Shown in pieces: positions 26,692-36,088 of a stretch of 64,000 bases of DNA (the first letter of the stretch is position 1; each line of letters starts with the position of its first letter). Origin of the DNA: Caballeronia sordidicola (lineage in GTDB: Bacteria > Pseudomonadota > Gammaproteobacteria > Burkholderiales > Burkholderiaceae). Under the pieces are notes generated by a model. The model had not been told where the DNA came from and did no database searches. It saw nothing but the letters and a program-made list of their open reading frames with translations. The DNA lies in contig NZ_FCOC02000003.1 in NCBI RefSeq assembly GCF_001544455.2, positions 496,001 through 560,000 of the forward strand. Direction: 5' to 3'. The translations under genes and the position numbers were made by a program.

Positions 26692-26707
26692 ACATAAGAA
26701 GGCGCGC

Positions 26708-27394
26708 ATGAAACTCCTTATCGTGGAAGACGAACACAAGGTGGTCGACTACCTGCGCTCCGGGTTGACGGAGCAGGGCTGGATAGTCGATGTCGCGCTG
26801 GACGGCGAGGAGGGCACGCATCTCGCGATCGAGTTCGACTACGACGTGATCGTGCTGGACGTCATGCTGCCCAAGCGCGACGGTTTCAGCGTGCTGAAGT
26901 CGCTGCGGGCGCATAAAGCGACGCCTGTCATCATGCTGACCGCGCGCGACCAGATCAACGACCGCGTGCGCGGCCTGCGCGAAGGCGCCGACGACTATCT
27001 GACGAAACCGTTTTCATTCCTGGAACTCGTCGAGCGCCTGCATGCGCTCGCACGGCGCACGCGCGCGCAGGAATCCACGCTGATCTCGCTCGGCGATCTT
27101 TATGTGGACCTGATCGGGCGGCGCGCCACGCGCGACGGCATTCGTCTCGACCTGACCGCGAAGGAGTTCCAGTTGCTGAGCGTGCTGGCGCGCCGCCAGG
27201 GCGATATTCTTTCGAAGACCGCCATCACGGAACTGGTCTGGGAAGTCAATTTCGACAGCCATACGAACGTGGTGGAAACCGCAATCAAGCGACTGCGCGC
27301 GAAGCTCGACGGTCCGTTTCGAACCAAGCTGCTGCACACCGTGCGCGGCATGGGTTACGTTCTCGAGGTCCGCGACGACGCGGCGGCATCATGA
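26708..27394 (+). CDS. OmpR-family response regulator (IrlR/CusR/CopR-like)
   Basis: A 228-residue response regulator. The receiver domain has the acidic pocket EDE at residues 7-9, phospho-acceptor D51 (VLDVMLPKRDG) and K100 (YLTKPF). The C-terminal winged helix has LTAKEFQLLSVLARRQGD and the recognition-helix region NVVETAIKRLRAKLD. The whole matches the heavy-metal-type OmpR subgroup (IrlR, CusR, CopR). The stop overlaps the sensor kinase start by 4 bases. It is directly behind a tripartite RND pump and probably controls it. Confidence 0.94.
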   Translation: MKLLIVEDEHKVVDYLRSGLTEQGWIVDVALDGEEGTHLAIEFDYDVIVLDVMLPKRDGFSVLKSLRAHKATPVIMLTARDQINDRVRGLREGADDYLTKPFSFLELVERLHALARRTRAQESTLISLGDLYVDLIGRRATRDGIRLDLTAKEFQLLSVLARRQGDILSKTAITELVWEVNFDSHTNVVETAIKRLRAKLDGPFRTKLLHTVRGMGYVLEVRDDAAAS

Positions 27395-28842
27395 ACCGAT
27401 CGATCTCGCGGCGCCTGGCCTTCATGTTCGCGGCGGTCGCGCTGTTTGTGTTTACGCTCGTCGGCACGGGACTCTTTCTGGTCCTGCGCACGCAGCTTGA
27501 ACAGCACTTGCGCGAATCGCTCGATGACCGCAGCGAGATTGCAAAGATCATCGTCTATCACGCGATCACGCCCGAGAAATGGAAGATGGCGAGCGAACGG
27601 CTCGCCGACATGACCCCGCGCGACGGTTACACCCGTTATTCGGTGACGAGCAGCAATCCGGCGTATCAGATCGGGACACCGATGAGCGGGCCCGTAGTCG
27701 ATCGCTGGCTGGGCGGCTACGAGCGCATCCGGCCGAGCGATGGCAAATGCGACATGCTCGTCAACACGATCGAAATTCCGTCATATGGCGACAGGCCGGC
27801 GGTCCAGCTTCAGGTTGGCGCGGGCTATGCGGCGAACACGCGGACCATGCAGGCATTCGGTTTCGCGCTTGCGGCGTTGTCGGCGCTGGGGAGCCTCGGC
27901 GTGCTGCTGCTGAGCTATTCCGTCACGCGCATTGGCCTCGCGCCGCTCACGCGTCTCACGCGCGATGCTTCCGCGGTCAGTCCGAACAATCGCTCGCAGC
28001 GGCTTAACACGAGTTCGCTGCCGCTTGAATTGAACGATCTTGCCAACTCGTTCAACGGCGCGCTCGAACGCCTGGACGCCGCGTATGGACGCCTCGAATC
28101 GTTCAACGCCGACGTTGCGCACGAACTGCGCACGCCGGTCACCATCCTGATCGGGCAGACCGAAGTGGCGCTGACGCGCAACCGCTCGGTGGACGATCTG
28201 CGCCAGACGCTGCAATCGAATCTTGAAGAGTTCGGGCGCATGCGGGCGATCATCAACGACATGCTGTTTCTCGCGCGCGCGGATCAGGGCGAACGCGCGA
28301 CAGGTCTCGTCGACACATCGCTTGCAGCCGAAGTCGCGCATACGCTGGAATTTCTCGAGATACCGCTGGAAGAGGCACAAGTGCGCGCGGTTGCGACCGG
28401 CGATGCGCTTGTGCGGGTCAACAAATCCCTGTTCGGCCGCGCGTGCATCAACTTGCTGATGAACGCAATCCAGCATTGCGAGGCGGGATCGAGCATCAGC
28501 GTCTCGATTCAGCGTGAAGGCAATCAGGTGCGCGTGGCTGTGGCGAATCCGGGGAAGGCCATCGAACCCGATATCCTCGATCATTTGTTCGACCGGTTTT
28601 ATCGGGCAGAGGTATCGCGCACGAATAGCCGGGAAAATCACGGATTGGGCCTGGCTATCGTGAAAGCGACGGCTGAAATGCACGGCGGGCAGGTGTTCGC
28701 AACGAGCGCGGGCGGGACCAATACGTTCGGGTTTTCGGTGGAAGCATCGGAGATCGTGGATCAACCTCCAAGTCCGTCCGATGTCCGCGTGCAGGAACCG
28801 CGTGGCGAAAATACGATGCAGACAGTTTCTGCTGGGCAGTGA
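27391..28842 (+). CDS. Heavy-metal-type sensor histidine kinase (IrlS/CusS-like)
   Basis: A 483-residue sensor kinase. TM1 is at about residues 10-32 and TM2 at about 155-178, enclosing a periplasmic sensor domain of about 120 residues; a HAMP domain follows (VTRIGLAPLTRLTRDASAV). The H-box DVAHELRTPVT has the phospho-acceptor H244; N, G1 and G2 boxes are visible in NLLMNAIQH and NHGLGLAIVKATAEMHGG. IrlS/CusS relatives respond to Cu, Ag, Cd or Zn, but the periplasmic part has only one Cys and one His and no clear metal site, so the signal is uncertain. The C-terminal about 35 residues are low complexity. Confidence 0.93.
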   Translation: MNRSISRRLAFMFAAVALFVFTLVGTGLFLVLRTQLEQHLRESLDDRSEIAKIIVYHAITPEKWKMASERLADMTPRDGYTRYSVTSSNPAYQIGTPMSGPVVDRWLGGYERIRPSDGKCDMLVNTIEIPSYGDRPAVQLQVGAGYAANTRTMQAFGFALAALSALGSLGVLLLSYSVTRIGLAPLTRLTRDASAVSPNNRSQRLNTSSLPLELNDLANSFNGALERLDAAYGRLESFNADVAHELRTPVTILIGQTEVALTRNRSVDDLRQTLQSNLEEFGRMRAIINDMLFLARADQGERATGLVDTSLAAEVAHTLEFLEIPLEEAQVRAVATGDALVRVNKSLFGRACINLLMNAIQHCEAGSSISVSIQREGNQVRVAVANPGKAIEPDILDHLFDRFYRAEVSRTNSRENHGLGLAIVKATAEMHGGQVFATSAGGTNTFGFSVEASEIVDQPPSPSDVRVQEPRGENTMQTVSAGQ

Positions 28843-29008
28843 GCGAACTGCGGAGCGGTATCTCCATGCGCGATTGCGCGGGCGGATGCAGGAAGATCTG
28901 CGCGGTGAAGCTGGGACTGCGCCCCCTCCTCTAATGGTGGAACCCATCCACTCGTTCGCTTGGGTGAGTAGCTTATGCTTCGGTTTTGCCCTGGTCTTCG
29001 TTACGCCC

Positions 29009-29398
29009 ATGCCATCGTCCGTGCGCAATTCCCTCGTCTGGATTTTCGAAGCTTTCGAGCGCGATCCCACCTACCTTACCAAGCGGATGTTCGGCAGCGA
29101 CGCCGCGTATATCGATGGGCTGCTATGCCTCGTTGCCGCCGATCGCGACGAACCATGGAACGGTTTGCTCGTGTGCACATCGCAAGAGCGTCATGCTGCG
29201 CTCGTCGATGAAATGCCTGAGTTGCGGCCGCATCCGGTGCTGAAGAAGTGGCTCTACATACCCCAAGCAGATCCGGCGTTCGAAAGCATTGCCGGCAAGA
29301 TGACCGCGCTTGTGCTCGCGCGCGATCCGCGCGTGGGCGTTGAGCCGAAACCTCGCAAGCGCGGCGTGAAGCCCAGGCTTGCAGCAAGCGAAAAATGA
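29009..29398 (+). CDS. Conserved hypothetical protein, possibly TfoX/YjbR-like fold
   Basis: A 129-residue protein from the ATG at 29009; the frame is open upstream to 28781 but overlaps the kinase gene. RMFGSDAAYIDGLLCLVAADRD near residue 20 recalls the small DNA-binding-like domains of TfoX or MmcQ/YjbR proteins (MFG followed by a glycine turn and short strands), and PHPVLKKWLYIPQADPAFESIA fits a similar fold. A basic Lys/Arg tail follows residue 110. I would not assign a function. It is separated from the kinase by 166 bases. Confidence 0.6.
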   Translation: MPSSVRNSLVWIFEAFERDPTYLTKRMFGSDAAYIDGLLCLVAADRDEPWNGLLVCTSQERHAALVDEMPELRPHPVLKKWLYIPQADPAFESIAGKMTALVLARDPRVGVEPKPRKRGVKPRLAASEK

Positions 29399-29509
29399 CA
29401 GCATGGTTTTGGTTCGCCAGCCACGAGGTCGCGTGATGGCGTATCTCGGCACAAAGCGTGTCACCGCCGCTGCGATCCGATTTAGCTATCACATCATTAA
29501 ATACTCGGA

Positions 29510-29538
29510 TTGTTCGGCTATGACTCGGCCCTTATAGT
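29510..29538 (+). promoter_or_regulatory. Predicted sigma-70 promoter at the head of the rhamnose cluster
   Basis: TTGTTC at 29510-29515 and TATAGT at 29533-29538 are separated by 17 bases, and the SDR start codon follows 35 bases later with AGGAGA as ribosome-binding site. The AT-rich stretch just before the -35 (GCTATCACATCATTAAATAC, 29485-29504) is a possible regulator site. Confidence 0.5.
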
Positions 29539-29573
29539 GTTTCCAACAGCCAAAATATCTAAAAGGAGACACG

Positions 29574-30326
29574 ATGAACCAGATCGATCTGGCGGGACGA
29601 ACCGTGGTGATTACCGGCGGCGCGCGCGGTATCGGTTATGCGGTGGCGCAGCGCGCGTTGGCGTCGGGCGCGGAGGTCGCATTGTGGGACATCGACGGCG
29701 AGCGGCTCGAGCGCGCACGCGGTGAACTCTCGAAGGGCGGGAAGGTCAGCACTGCGGTGGTCGAACTGACCGAGGAAGTATCGGTTGAACAGGCGGTTCG
29801 GCAGACGTTGGAAACCCATCGCAAGATCGACGTGCTGATCAACTGCGCGGGTATAACAGGTGGCAACGGCACGACATGGGAGCTTGCACCCGATGTATGG
29901 CGGCGCGTGATCGACGTGAACCTGATCGGCCCGTATCTGACTTGCCGCGCAATCGTGCCGCACATGCTTAAGGAAGGCTATGGGCGCATCGTCAACATCG
30001 CCTCCGTGGCAGGCAAGGAAGGCAACCCGAATGCGTCGCACTATAGTGCTTCGAAGGCGGGTCTTATCGGACTGACGAAGTCGCTGGGCAAGGAACTCGC
30101 CACGCGCGGGATCCTGGTGAACGCGGTGACGCCTGCCGCCGCCAAGACCGAGATTTTCGATTCGATGTCGCAGCAGCACATCGACTACATGCTCTCCAAG
30201 ATCCCGATGAACCGCTTCCTTCTGCCTGAGGAAGCGGCCTCGCTGATCTTGTGGCTCAGTTCCGAGGATTGTGCGTTCAGCACGGCGTCCGTATTCGATC
30301 TGTCGGGCGGCCGCGCAACTTATTGA
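29574..30326 (+). CDS. SDR dehydrogenase, probable 2-keto-3-deoxy-L-rhamnonate 4-dehydrogenase
   Basis: A 250-residue classical short-chain dehydrogenase. The nucleotide site is TGGARGIGYAV, the NAG-type motif is NCAGITGG, and the catalytic Ser/Tyr/Lys are in NIASVAGKEGNPNASHYSASKAGL. An Asp at the end of beta-2 (LWDIDGERLERA) points to NAD. In the rhamnose cluster two SDR steps are expected in the diketo-hydrolase version of the pathway: rhamnose 1-dehydrogenase and L-KDR 4-dehydrogenase. Because the other SDR (at 32947) resembles the former, this one fits the latter. Substrate is inferred from context. Confidence 0.8.
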   Translation: MNQIDLAGRTVVITGGARGIGYAVAQRALASGAEVALWDIDGERLERARGELSKGGKVSTAVVELTEEVSVEQAVRQTLETHRKIDVLINCAGITGGNGTTWELAPDVWRRVIDVNLIGPYLTCRAIVPHMLKEGYGRIVNIASVAGKEGNPNASHYSASKAGLIGLTKSLGKELATRGILVNAVTPAAAKTEIFDSMSQQHIDYMLSKIPMNRFLLPEEAASLILWLSSEDCAFSTASVFDLSGGRATY

Positions 30327-30388
30327 AACGCGCGTGTTGTGGGCGGGCACGCTCACGTTGTAGCAAACAACAAAATCCGGAGACACGC

Positions 30389-31708
30389 ATGAGCGATCAC
30401 GCCAATGCGGAGGACGCCGTCACCGCTCGCGTGATGCGCCGTCTGCTGCCGTTTCTGCTGCTGATGTACATGCTGGCGTTTCTCGATCGGGCGAACATTG
30501 GCTTTGCCCAGAAAGCGCTTCAGCACGATACGGGCTTATCGAACGCCGCCTTCGCATTCGGCGCGGGCGTGTTCTTCGTGGGCTATGCGCTCTTCGAAGT
30601 GCCGAGCAACCTGTTGCTGCATCGGGTGGGCGCGAAGCTCTGGATGTGCCGCATCATGGTGACGTGGGGGCTGGTATCGGCGGCCATGGCGTTCGCGCAT
30701 ACGGCCACGGCGTTCTATGTCCTGCGCTTCGCGCTCGGCGTGGCGGAAGCGGGCTTTTTCCCGGGCATTGTCTACTACCTCACGCAATGGTTTCCGCAAT
30801 CCGCGCGGGCACGTGCGTTGGGCGTGTTTTATTTTGGCGCGCCACTCGCATTCATCTTTGGCAGTCCGCTGTCTGGCGCGTTGCTCGACTTGCATGGCGC
30901 GCTGGGTTTTGCCGGATGGCAGTGGCTCTTTCTGGTTGAAGGCGTACTTGCTTCGCTGGTTGGCGTATGGGCATTCTGGTATCTCGACAACAACCCATCC
31001 AGGGCTCGCTGGCTCAATGCGTCACAACGTGACTTGTTGATCTCGCGACTCGCTCATGATGCACAGACCGCGTCCGCGCATGGTCCTCGTTCCGTGCTTG
31101 CAGCATTGGTCGATCCCCGGGTGCTGATCCTGTCGGCGGCGTATTTCCTGATCCAGATGTCCGTGTATGGCGTGATCTTTTACTTGCCGCAGCAAGTGGC
31201 TGCGCTGATGCGCGCGCACGTCGGCGCGAAGGTCGGTTTCGTGACGGCAATTCCGTGGCTGTGCGCCGTGCTCGTGACGTGGATTGTGCCGCGTTTTGCC
31301 GACCGTCATGCTCAGCACCGGCGTCTGGCCGTTGTTTTGCTCGTGGTGGCGGGCCTGGGCATCGCGATATCTGGACTCGCGGGTCAACCGCTGATTGCCC
31401 TGATTGCGCTGTGTTTCGCGGCCAGCGGGCTGATTGCCGCGCAACCGCTCTTCTGGACCTTTCCCACGCACTATCTGACAGGCGCTGCGGCGGCGGGCGC
31501 GATTGCACTCATCAACTCGCTCGGCAGCCTCGGCGGATTTGTTGCGCCCATGGTCCGCACGAGCGCCGAGCGCGCCTACGATTCGACCAGCGCCGGGCTT
31601 GTGCTGCTCGGCCTCGTTGCCGTGCTCGCGGCGGTTGCGATCATCGTGTTCGTGCGGCCTGCGCGAACCTCTGCTTACACGCCTGGCGAAAGCGCCAAGG
31701 TATCCTGA
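30389..31708 (+). CDS. MFS transporter, ACS (anion:cation symporter) family
   Basis: A 439-residue major facilitator with twelve predicted helices. LPFLLLMYMLAFLDRANIGFAQKAL at the N-terminus and YALFEVPSNLLLHRVGAKLWMCRIM are characteristic of the ACS family that imports organic anions such as sugar acids, glucarate or phthalate. Start at ATG 30389 with GGAGA upstream; 62 bases after the SDR. Placed next to rhamnonate dehydratase, uptake of L-rhamnonate is plausible, which would complement the ABC importer for free rhamnose. Confidence 0.87.
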   Translation: MSDHANAEDAVTARVMRRLLPFLLLMYMLAFLDRANIGFAQKALQHDTGLSNAAFAFGAGVFFVGYALFEVPSNLLLHRVGAKLWMCRIMVTWGLVSAAMAFAHTATAFYVLRFALGVAEAGFFPGIVYYLTQWFPQSARARALGVFYFGAPLAFIFGSPLSGALLDLHGALGFAGWQWLFLVEGVLASLVGVWAFWYLDNNPSRARWLNASQRDLLISRLAHDAQTASAHGPRSVLAALVDPRVLILSAAYFLIQMSVYGVIFYLPQQVAALMRAHVGAKVGFVTAIPWLCAVLVTWIVPRFADRHAQHRRLAVVLLVVAGLGIAISGLAGQPLIALIALCFAASGLIAAQPLFWTFPTHYLTGAAAAGAIALINSLGSLGGFVAPMVRTSAERAYDSTSAGLVLLGLVAVLAAVAIIVFVRPARTSAYTPGESAKVS

Positions 31709-31735
31709 ACATCAGCATTCGAACGGAGTCCGATC

Positions 31736-32914
31736 ATGTCCATGCCCACCATTCGCCACGTCCGCGCTTTTACCGTGCGAGGCGGTGGCGCTGATTATCA
31801 CGACCAGGGCGCCGATCACTGGATCGATGATCACGTCTCCACGCCAATGGCGCGTTACCCTGAATACCGCCAAAGCCGGCAATCGTTCGGGCTCAACGTA
31901 CTCGGCTCGCTCGTGGTCGAGATCGAGGCGAGCGATGGCACGGTTGGCTTCGCGGTGACCACGGGCGGCGAGATCGGCGCGTTTATCGTGGAGAAGCATC
32001 TGGCTAGATTTCTTGAGGGCCAGCGTGTGACCGACATTGAAAAGATGTGGGACCAGATGTATTTCGCTACGCTCTATTACGGGCGCAAGGGCATTGTGCT
32101 CAACGCTATATCGGGCGTGGATCTCGCATTGTGGGACCTGCTCGCGAAGGTGCGCAAGGAGCCGGTGTTTCACCTGCTGGGCGGTCCCGTTCGCGACGAA
32201 CTGCAATTCTATGCAACCGGCGCGCGCCCGGATCTGGCGAAGGAGATGGGGTTTATTGGCGGGAAAATGCCTTTGCAGCATGGACCGGCGGAGGGCGAAG
32301 AAGGGCTCGCGAAGAACATCGCGAAACTCGCCGACATGCGCGCCAAGGTGGGCGACGATTTCTGGCTGATGTTCGATTGCTGGATGAGCCTCGACCTCAA
32401 CTATGCAACGCGTCTCGCGCACGCGGCAAAAGAATACGGCCTGAAGTGGATTGAAGAAGCGCTGCCGCCCGACGACTATTGGGGTTACGCCGAACTGCGC
32501 CGTTCGGTGCCGCGCGGCATGATGGTGACAACAGGCGAGCATGAAGCCACGCGCTGGGGTTTTCGCATGCTGTTTGAAATGGGTTGCGCCGATCTCGTGC
32601 AGCCTGACGTTGGATGGTGCGGCGGTATCACCGAACTGATCAAGATATCGGCGCTCGCCGACGCGCATAACGTGCTTGTGGTGCCGCATGGTTCATCGGT
32701 GTATAGCTATCACTTTGTTGTCACACGCCATAACTCGCCGTTCGCCGAGTTCCTGATGATGGCGCCCAAGGCCGATGAAGTCGTGCCCATGTTCAACCCG
32801 CTTCTGCTCGATGAACCCGTGCCCGTGAACGGCCGGATGAAAGTGCCGGAGACGCCCGGCTTCGGCGTGCGTCTCAATCCTGAATGCACGTTGACGCGTC
32901 CTTATTCACACTGA
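31736..32914 (+). CDS. rhmD: L-rhamnonate dehydratase (enolase superfamily)
   Basis: A 392-residue enolase-superfamily enzyme of the rhamnonate dehydratase type, removing water from L-rhamnonate to give 2-keto-3-deoxy-L-rhamnonate. The N-terminal [25 protein letters not shown] and the capping domain match RhmD. Metal ligands are expected at the Asp of FDCWMSLD, the Glu of [12 protein letters not shown] and the Glu of [11 protein letters not shown]; the catalytic His is in [14 protein letters not shown]. Length is the family norm. It sits in a run of five plus-strand genes 27 bases behind the MFS carrier. Confidence 0.93.
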   Translation: MSMPTIRHVRAFTVRGGGADYHDQGADHWIDDHVSTPMARYPEYRQSRQSFGLNVLGSLVVEIEASDGTVGFAVTTGGEIGAFIVEKHLARFLEGQRVTDIEKMWDQMYFATLYYGRKGIVLNAISGVDLALWDLLAKVRKEPVFHLLGGPVRDELQFYATGARPDLAKEMGFIGGKMPLQHGPAEGEEGLAKNIAKLADMRAKVGDDFWLMFDCWMSLDLNYATRLAHAAKEYGLKWIEEALPPDDYWGYAELRRSVPRGMMVTTGEHEATRWGFRMLFEMGCADLVQPDVGWCGGITELIKISALADAHNVLVVPHGSSVYSYHFVVTRHNSPFAEFLMMAPKADEVVPMFNPLLLDEPVPVNGRMKVPETPGFGVRLNPECTLTRPYSH

Positions 32915-32946
32915 AACACTGAGACACTGAGCAATTGAGGTCAATC

Positions 32947-33729
32947 GTGCTGCTCGAGAAAAAAGTGGTGATCGTGACCGGCGGATCGCGAGGTATCGGC
33001 CGCGCCATTGCGGTGGCTTGCGCGCAGGAAGGCGCGGACATCGTGCTGAATTACTGGGGCGATAACGACCGCTCGTATGGGCGCTTATCGGCCGTGGAAG
33101 AAGTGACGCGCGAAATAGAAGCGCTCGGCCGCCGCGTGATCGCGGTGGAAGGCAATGTGGCGGAGCGCGAGACGGGTATCGAACTCGTGAAACATGCCGT
33201 CGATGCGTTCGGTCATGTCGATGTTCTCGCAAGCAACGCCGGCATCTGCCCGTTTCACGCGTTTCTCGACATGCCGGCATCGGTATATGAAGCGACAGTC
33301 GGCGTGAACCTGAACGGCGCGTTCTACGTCACGCAAGCGGTCGCGAACCAGATGAAGTTGCAGGGAACGGGCGGTGCGATCGTCGCCACGAGTTCTATCA
33401 GCGCGCTTGTTGGCGGCGCGATGCAGACGCATTACACGCCGACCAAAGCAGGCGTGCATTCGTTGATGCAATCATGCGCGATTGCGTTGGGACCGTACGG
33501 CATTCGCTGCAACTCGGTCATGCCCGGCACGATTGCCACGGACTTGAACGCGGAAGATCTCGCCGATACCGCCAAGCGCGCATACATGGAAAAGCGTATT
33601 CCGCTGGGACGTCTGGGACAGCCTGAGGACGTGGCTCAGTGCGTGACATTTCTAGCGTCCGACCGCGCGCGTTACGTAACGGGCGCTTCGCTACTGGTCG
33701 ACGGCGGCCTGTTCGTCAACCTTCAGTGA
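32947..33729 (+). CDS. L-rhamnose 1-dehydrogenase (SDR family)
   Basis: A 260-residue SDR. The cofactor loop is TGGSRGIGRAI, NAGICPF follows, and the active-site Tyr/Lys are in HYTPTKAGVHSLMQS. MLLEKKVVIVTGG at the start and NYWGDNDRSYGRLSAVEEV after beta-2, lacking the acidic NAD-selecting residue, agree with NADP-accepting rhamnose dehydrogenases. It would oxidise L-rhamnose to rhamnono-lactone. I choose the GTG at 32947 because TGAGG stands 6 bases before it; a TTG at 32935 is in frame. The last 14 bases overlap the end of the convergent LysR gene. Confidence 0.85.
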   Translation: MLLEKKVVIVTGGSRGIGRAIAVACAQEGADIVLNYWGDNDRSYGRLSAVEEVTREIEALGRRVIAVEGNVAERETGIELVKHAVDAFGHVDVLASNAGICPFHAFLDMPASVYEATVGVNLNGAFYVTQAVANQMKLQGTGGAIVATSSISALVGGAMQTHYTPTKAGVHSLMQSCAIALGPYGIRCNSVMPGTIATDLNAEDLADTAKRAYMEKRIPLGRLGQPEDVAQCVTFLASDRARYVTGASLLVDGGLFVNLQ

Positions 33730-34666
33730 ACGAACCGGCCGAGTATTTACGCAGCAATGCAATGCAGTACTCGGCGGGTTCGCTGAGCGTTTCATGTTTG
33801 CGTCGCAGCAAGCCGAAACCCGAAAGACTCTTGCCAATTTCGATGGGCAATTCGACCAGCAAATGGGTGCGCAAGTAGTCGCGCACGACGGACTCGGGCA
33901 GCATGGAAACGGCGTCGCTGTTTTGCAGGAGTTGCAGCGTGGCGAAGATCGACGCGCATTCAACAACGTTGGAAGGCGATGCAAGCTTGGCGCGAGCCAG
34001 TTCTTCTTCGAACAGGCCGCGAGCCGGACTCGTGATCGGTTGCAGAATCCACGGCCACGAAATCAGCGCGTCGAGTGCGAGCGATGTCTCGGCACCAAGC
34101 GCATGCCCGGCGCGCACGACAAGCCGCATTGCTTCACGCGAGAGCGGTTCGAAGTCGAAGTCGTTATGTTGCAGTGGCGTGGTGAGGCGGCCGAGTGCGA
34201 GATCCACTTCACGCCTGTGCAGCAGTTGCACGACCTGGTCGCTGGTCTCGCCAAGAATGCGAACGTTGAGCAGCGGCCGTTCGCTCTTGAGTTCCGCAAT
34301 GGCCATGGCGAGCACATCGGGCGCGGCGCCCATGATCGCGCCCACGGTAAGTTGCCCGTGTCCGCCACGCCGCTTGTTTTCGAGGTCGGCGGCAAAGCGC
34401 GTCAGGTCGGCAAGCGCCCGGCGAGCGTAGGCGAGCGTGGTAACGCCAAGCGGTGTGGGCTGCATGCCGCGTGCGTTGCGCTCGAAGAGGAGAAAGCCGA
34501 ACGCTTCTTCTATGTCGCTCAGCATCCGGCTCGCGCTCGGTTGCGCAACGTTGATGGCAACGGCTGCCTGATGCAGGTTGCGCGCGTCATCGAGCGCGAC
34601 CAGAAGCGCAAGATGCTTGAACTTGAGTCGATTGACGAGGGCGATCTGAGACACGTTCTGGGTCAT
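33716..34666 (-). CDS. LysR-family regulator of the rhamnose cluster (GbpR-like)
   Basis: A 316-residue LysR regulator from ATG 34666 (GGAG four bases upstream; ATGs at 34690 and 34738 are alternatives). The helix-turn-helix is in ARNLHQAAVAINVAQPSASRMLSDIE, and LFERNARGMQPTPLG follows. The subgroup, with FKHLALLVALDD before the HTH, is that of GbpR-type sugar-catabolism regulators. A TATAAT at 34754-34759 on this strand could be its -10. It lies between the rhamnose dehydrogenase and the divergent mutarotase gene, and is the only regulator in the cluster. Confidence 0.88.
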   Translation of the reverse strand: MTQNVSQIALVNRLKFKHLALLVALDDARNLHQAAVAINVAQPSASRMLSDIEEAFGFLLFERNARGMQPTPLGVTTLAYARRALADLTRFAADLENKRRGGHGQLTVGAIMGAAPDVLAMAIAELKSERPLLNVRILGETSDQVVQLLHRREVDLALGRLTTPLQHNDFDFEPLSREAMRLVVRAGHALGAETSLALDALISWPWILQPITSPARGLFEEELARAKLASPSNVVECASIFATLQLLQNSDAVSMLPESVVRDYLRTHLLVELPIEIGKSLSGFGLLRRKHETLSEPAEYCIALLRKYSAGSFTEG

Positions 34667-34828
34667 TGGGACTCCGTTGCGGAACGCCATCATGCGATCC
34701 GGTTTTGCGATCGGCTGATCCTGACTTCGGATTGTCATGTTATCAGCCGGCGAATTATAGTCGTAGCCAAAAGACGCATTCGACCGGTTGCATGCAGCCG
34801 GTCCAACACAACTAAAAGGCAGGCCGCA

Positions 34829-35143
34829 ATGGAGACAATTGCGTTCAGGATGACCCTCAAACCGGGCATGCGCGATGCATACGAGCGGCGTCATCGTGAG
34901 ATCTGGCCAGAATTGGCGCATGCGCTGACGCACGCCGGGGTCCGCGATTACTGGATCTTTCTCGACGAAACCAGCGGACAGCTTTTCGCCACGCTCAAGC
35001 GCGCGCCCGGTCATGCCATGGATGACCTTCCGGATTTGCCCGTGATGCGCAAATGGTGGGACAGCATGGCCGAACTCATGGAAACGAATCCCGATCGATC
35101 GCCGGTGCAAACCGCGCTCGTCCCGGTTTTCCATTTACCCTGA
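34829..35143 (+). CDS. rhaM: L-rhamnose mutarotase
   Basis: A 104-residue protein, the same length as E. coli RhaM, which interconverts the alpha and beta anomers of L-rhamnose. Matching segments are AYERRHREIWPEL, the YWIF strand, KWWDSMAELMETNPDRSPVQ and the C-terminal VFHLP. The gene lies within a longer open frame but the conserved protein begins at ATG 34829. It is divergent from the LysR gene and starts the second plus-strand block of the cluster, 43 bases before the lactonase. Confidence 0.93.
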   Translation: METIAFRMTLKPGMRDAYERRHREIWPELAHALTHAGVRDYWIFLDETSGQLFATLKRAPGHAMDDLPDLPVMRKWWDSMAELMETNPDRSPVQTALVPVFHLP

Positions 35144-35186
35144 CCGCGCTTTTGCGCCGGTGGCTTACCCGCACGAGGACATATCC

Positions 35187-36077
35187 ATGCAGGTTGTCGA
35201 TCCGCACATTCATCTTTGGGACTTGAAGACGCATCACTATCCGTGGCTGGCGAATCCGGGAAAGTCGTTCGTGGGCGACGCGCGTGAGTTGAAGCACGAC
35301 TATCTGATCAACGACTTCCTGAGTGAAACCGGGCCGGTGCAGGTGCTGAAGATCGTGCATGTGGATGCCAATCATGACCCGGATGATCCGGTCGAGGAAA
35401 CGCGCTGGCTGCAGGAAATCGCCGATAACGAAGGGCGCGGCATGCCGGACGCAATCGTGGCAGGCGCTGACCTGTCGGCGAAAAACGCGGATGAAATACT
35501 CGCAGCACATGCGGCGTTCCGGAACACGCGCGGCATTCGTCAGATACTGAATGTGCATTCGAATCCGCTATACAACTACGTGAGGCGGCACTTCATGCGC
35601 GACGCGCAATGGCGCAAGAATTTCGGGCTGCTGAAGCACTATTCGATGTCGTTTGATTTGCAGTTGTATCCGTCGCAAATGCACGAAGCGGCTTCTTTGG
35701 CGCAGGAGCATCACGAGATTCAGTTCATCGTGAATCATGCGGGCATGTGCGTGGATCGCGATCCCGCTGAAGGTAAAGCGCAATGGCGCGACGGCATGCG
35801 CGCGCTCGCGGCATGCCCGAACGTAGCGGTAAAGATCAGCGGCCTGGCGATGTTCGATCACGCGTGGACCGTCGAAAGCTTTCGTCCCCATGTGCTCGAA
35901 ACCATTGACGTGTTTGGCTGCGACCGGTCGATGTTCGCGTCGAACTTTCCAGTCGACCGGTTGTTTGCGTCGTACGAAGCTCTGTGGAATGCATATGCGT
36001 TCCTTGTGAAGGATTTCAGCGATACAGAAAAAGAAGCGCTCTTTACAAGTAACGCAGAGCGAATCTATCGCATCTGA
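35187..36077 (+). CDS. Amidohydrolase-family lactonase, probable L-rhamnono-gamma-lactonase
   Basis: A 296-residue COG3618-type amidohydrolase. The N-terminal metal motif is DPHIHLWD (H7, H9), a later His lies in IVNHAGM, and the Asp/Asn-type final segment is [11 protein letters not shown]. Relatives hydrolyse sugar lactones. After rhamnose dehydrogenase, opening of rhamnono-lactone to rhamnonate is the needed step. I start at ATG 35187 because of GAGGA before it, not at GTG 35160. It is 11 bases from the ABC transporter ATPase gene. Confidence 0.87.
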   Translation: MQVVDPHIHLWDLKTHHYPWLANPGKSFVGDARELKHDYLINDFLSETGPVQVLKIVHVDANHDPDDPVEETRWLQEIADNEGRGMPDAIVAGADLSAKNADEILAAHAAFRNTRGIRQILNVHSNPLYNYVRRHFMRDAQWRKNFGLLKHYSMSFDLQLYPSQMHEAASLAQEHHEIQFIVNHAGMCVDRDPAEGKAQWRDGMRALAACPNVAVKISGLAMFDHAWTVESFRPHVLETIDVFGCDRSMFASNFPVDRLFASYEALWNAYAFLVKDFSDTEKEALFTSNAERIYRI

Positions 36078-36088
36078 AGGAGACAGGC

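Noticed and set aside
33794..34828. Long plus-strand extension in front of rhaM
   Set aside because: It is antisense to the LysR gene; only the part from 34829 matches a known family and has the right length.
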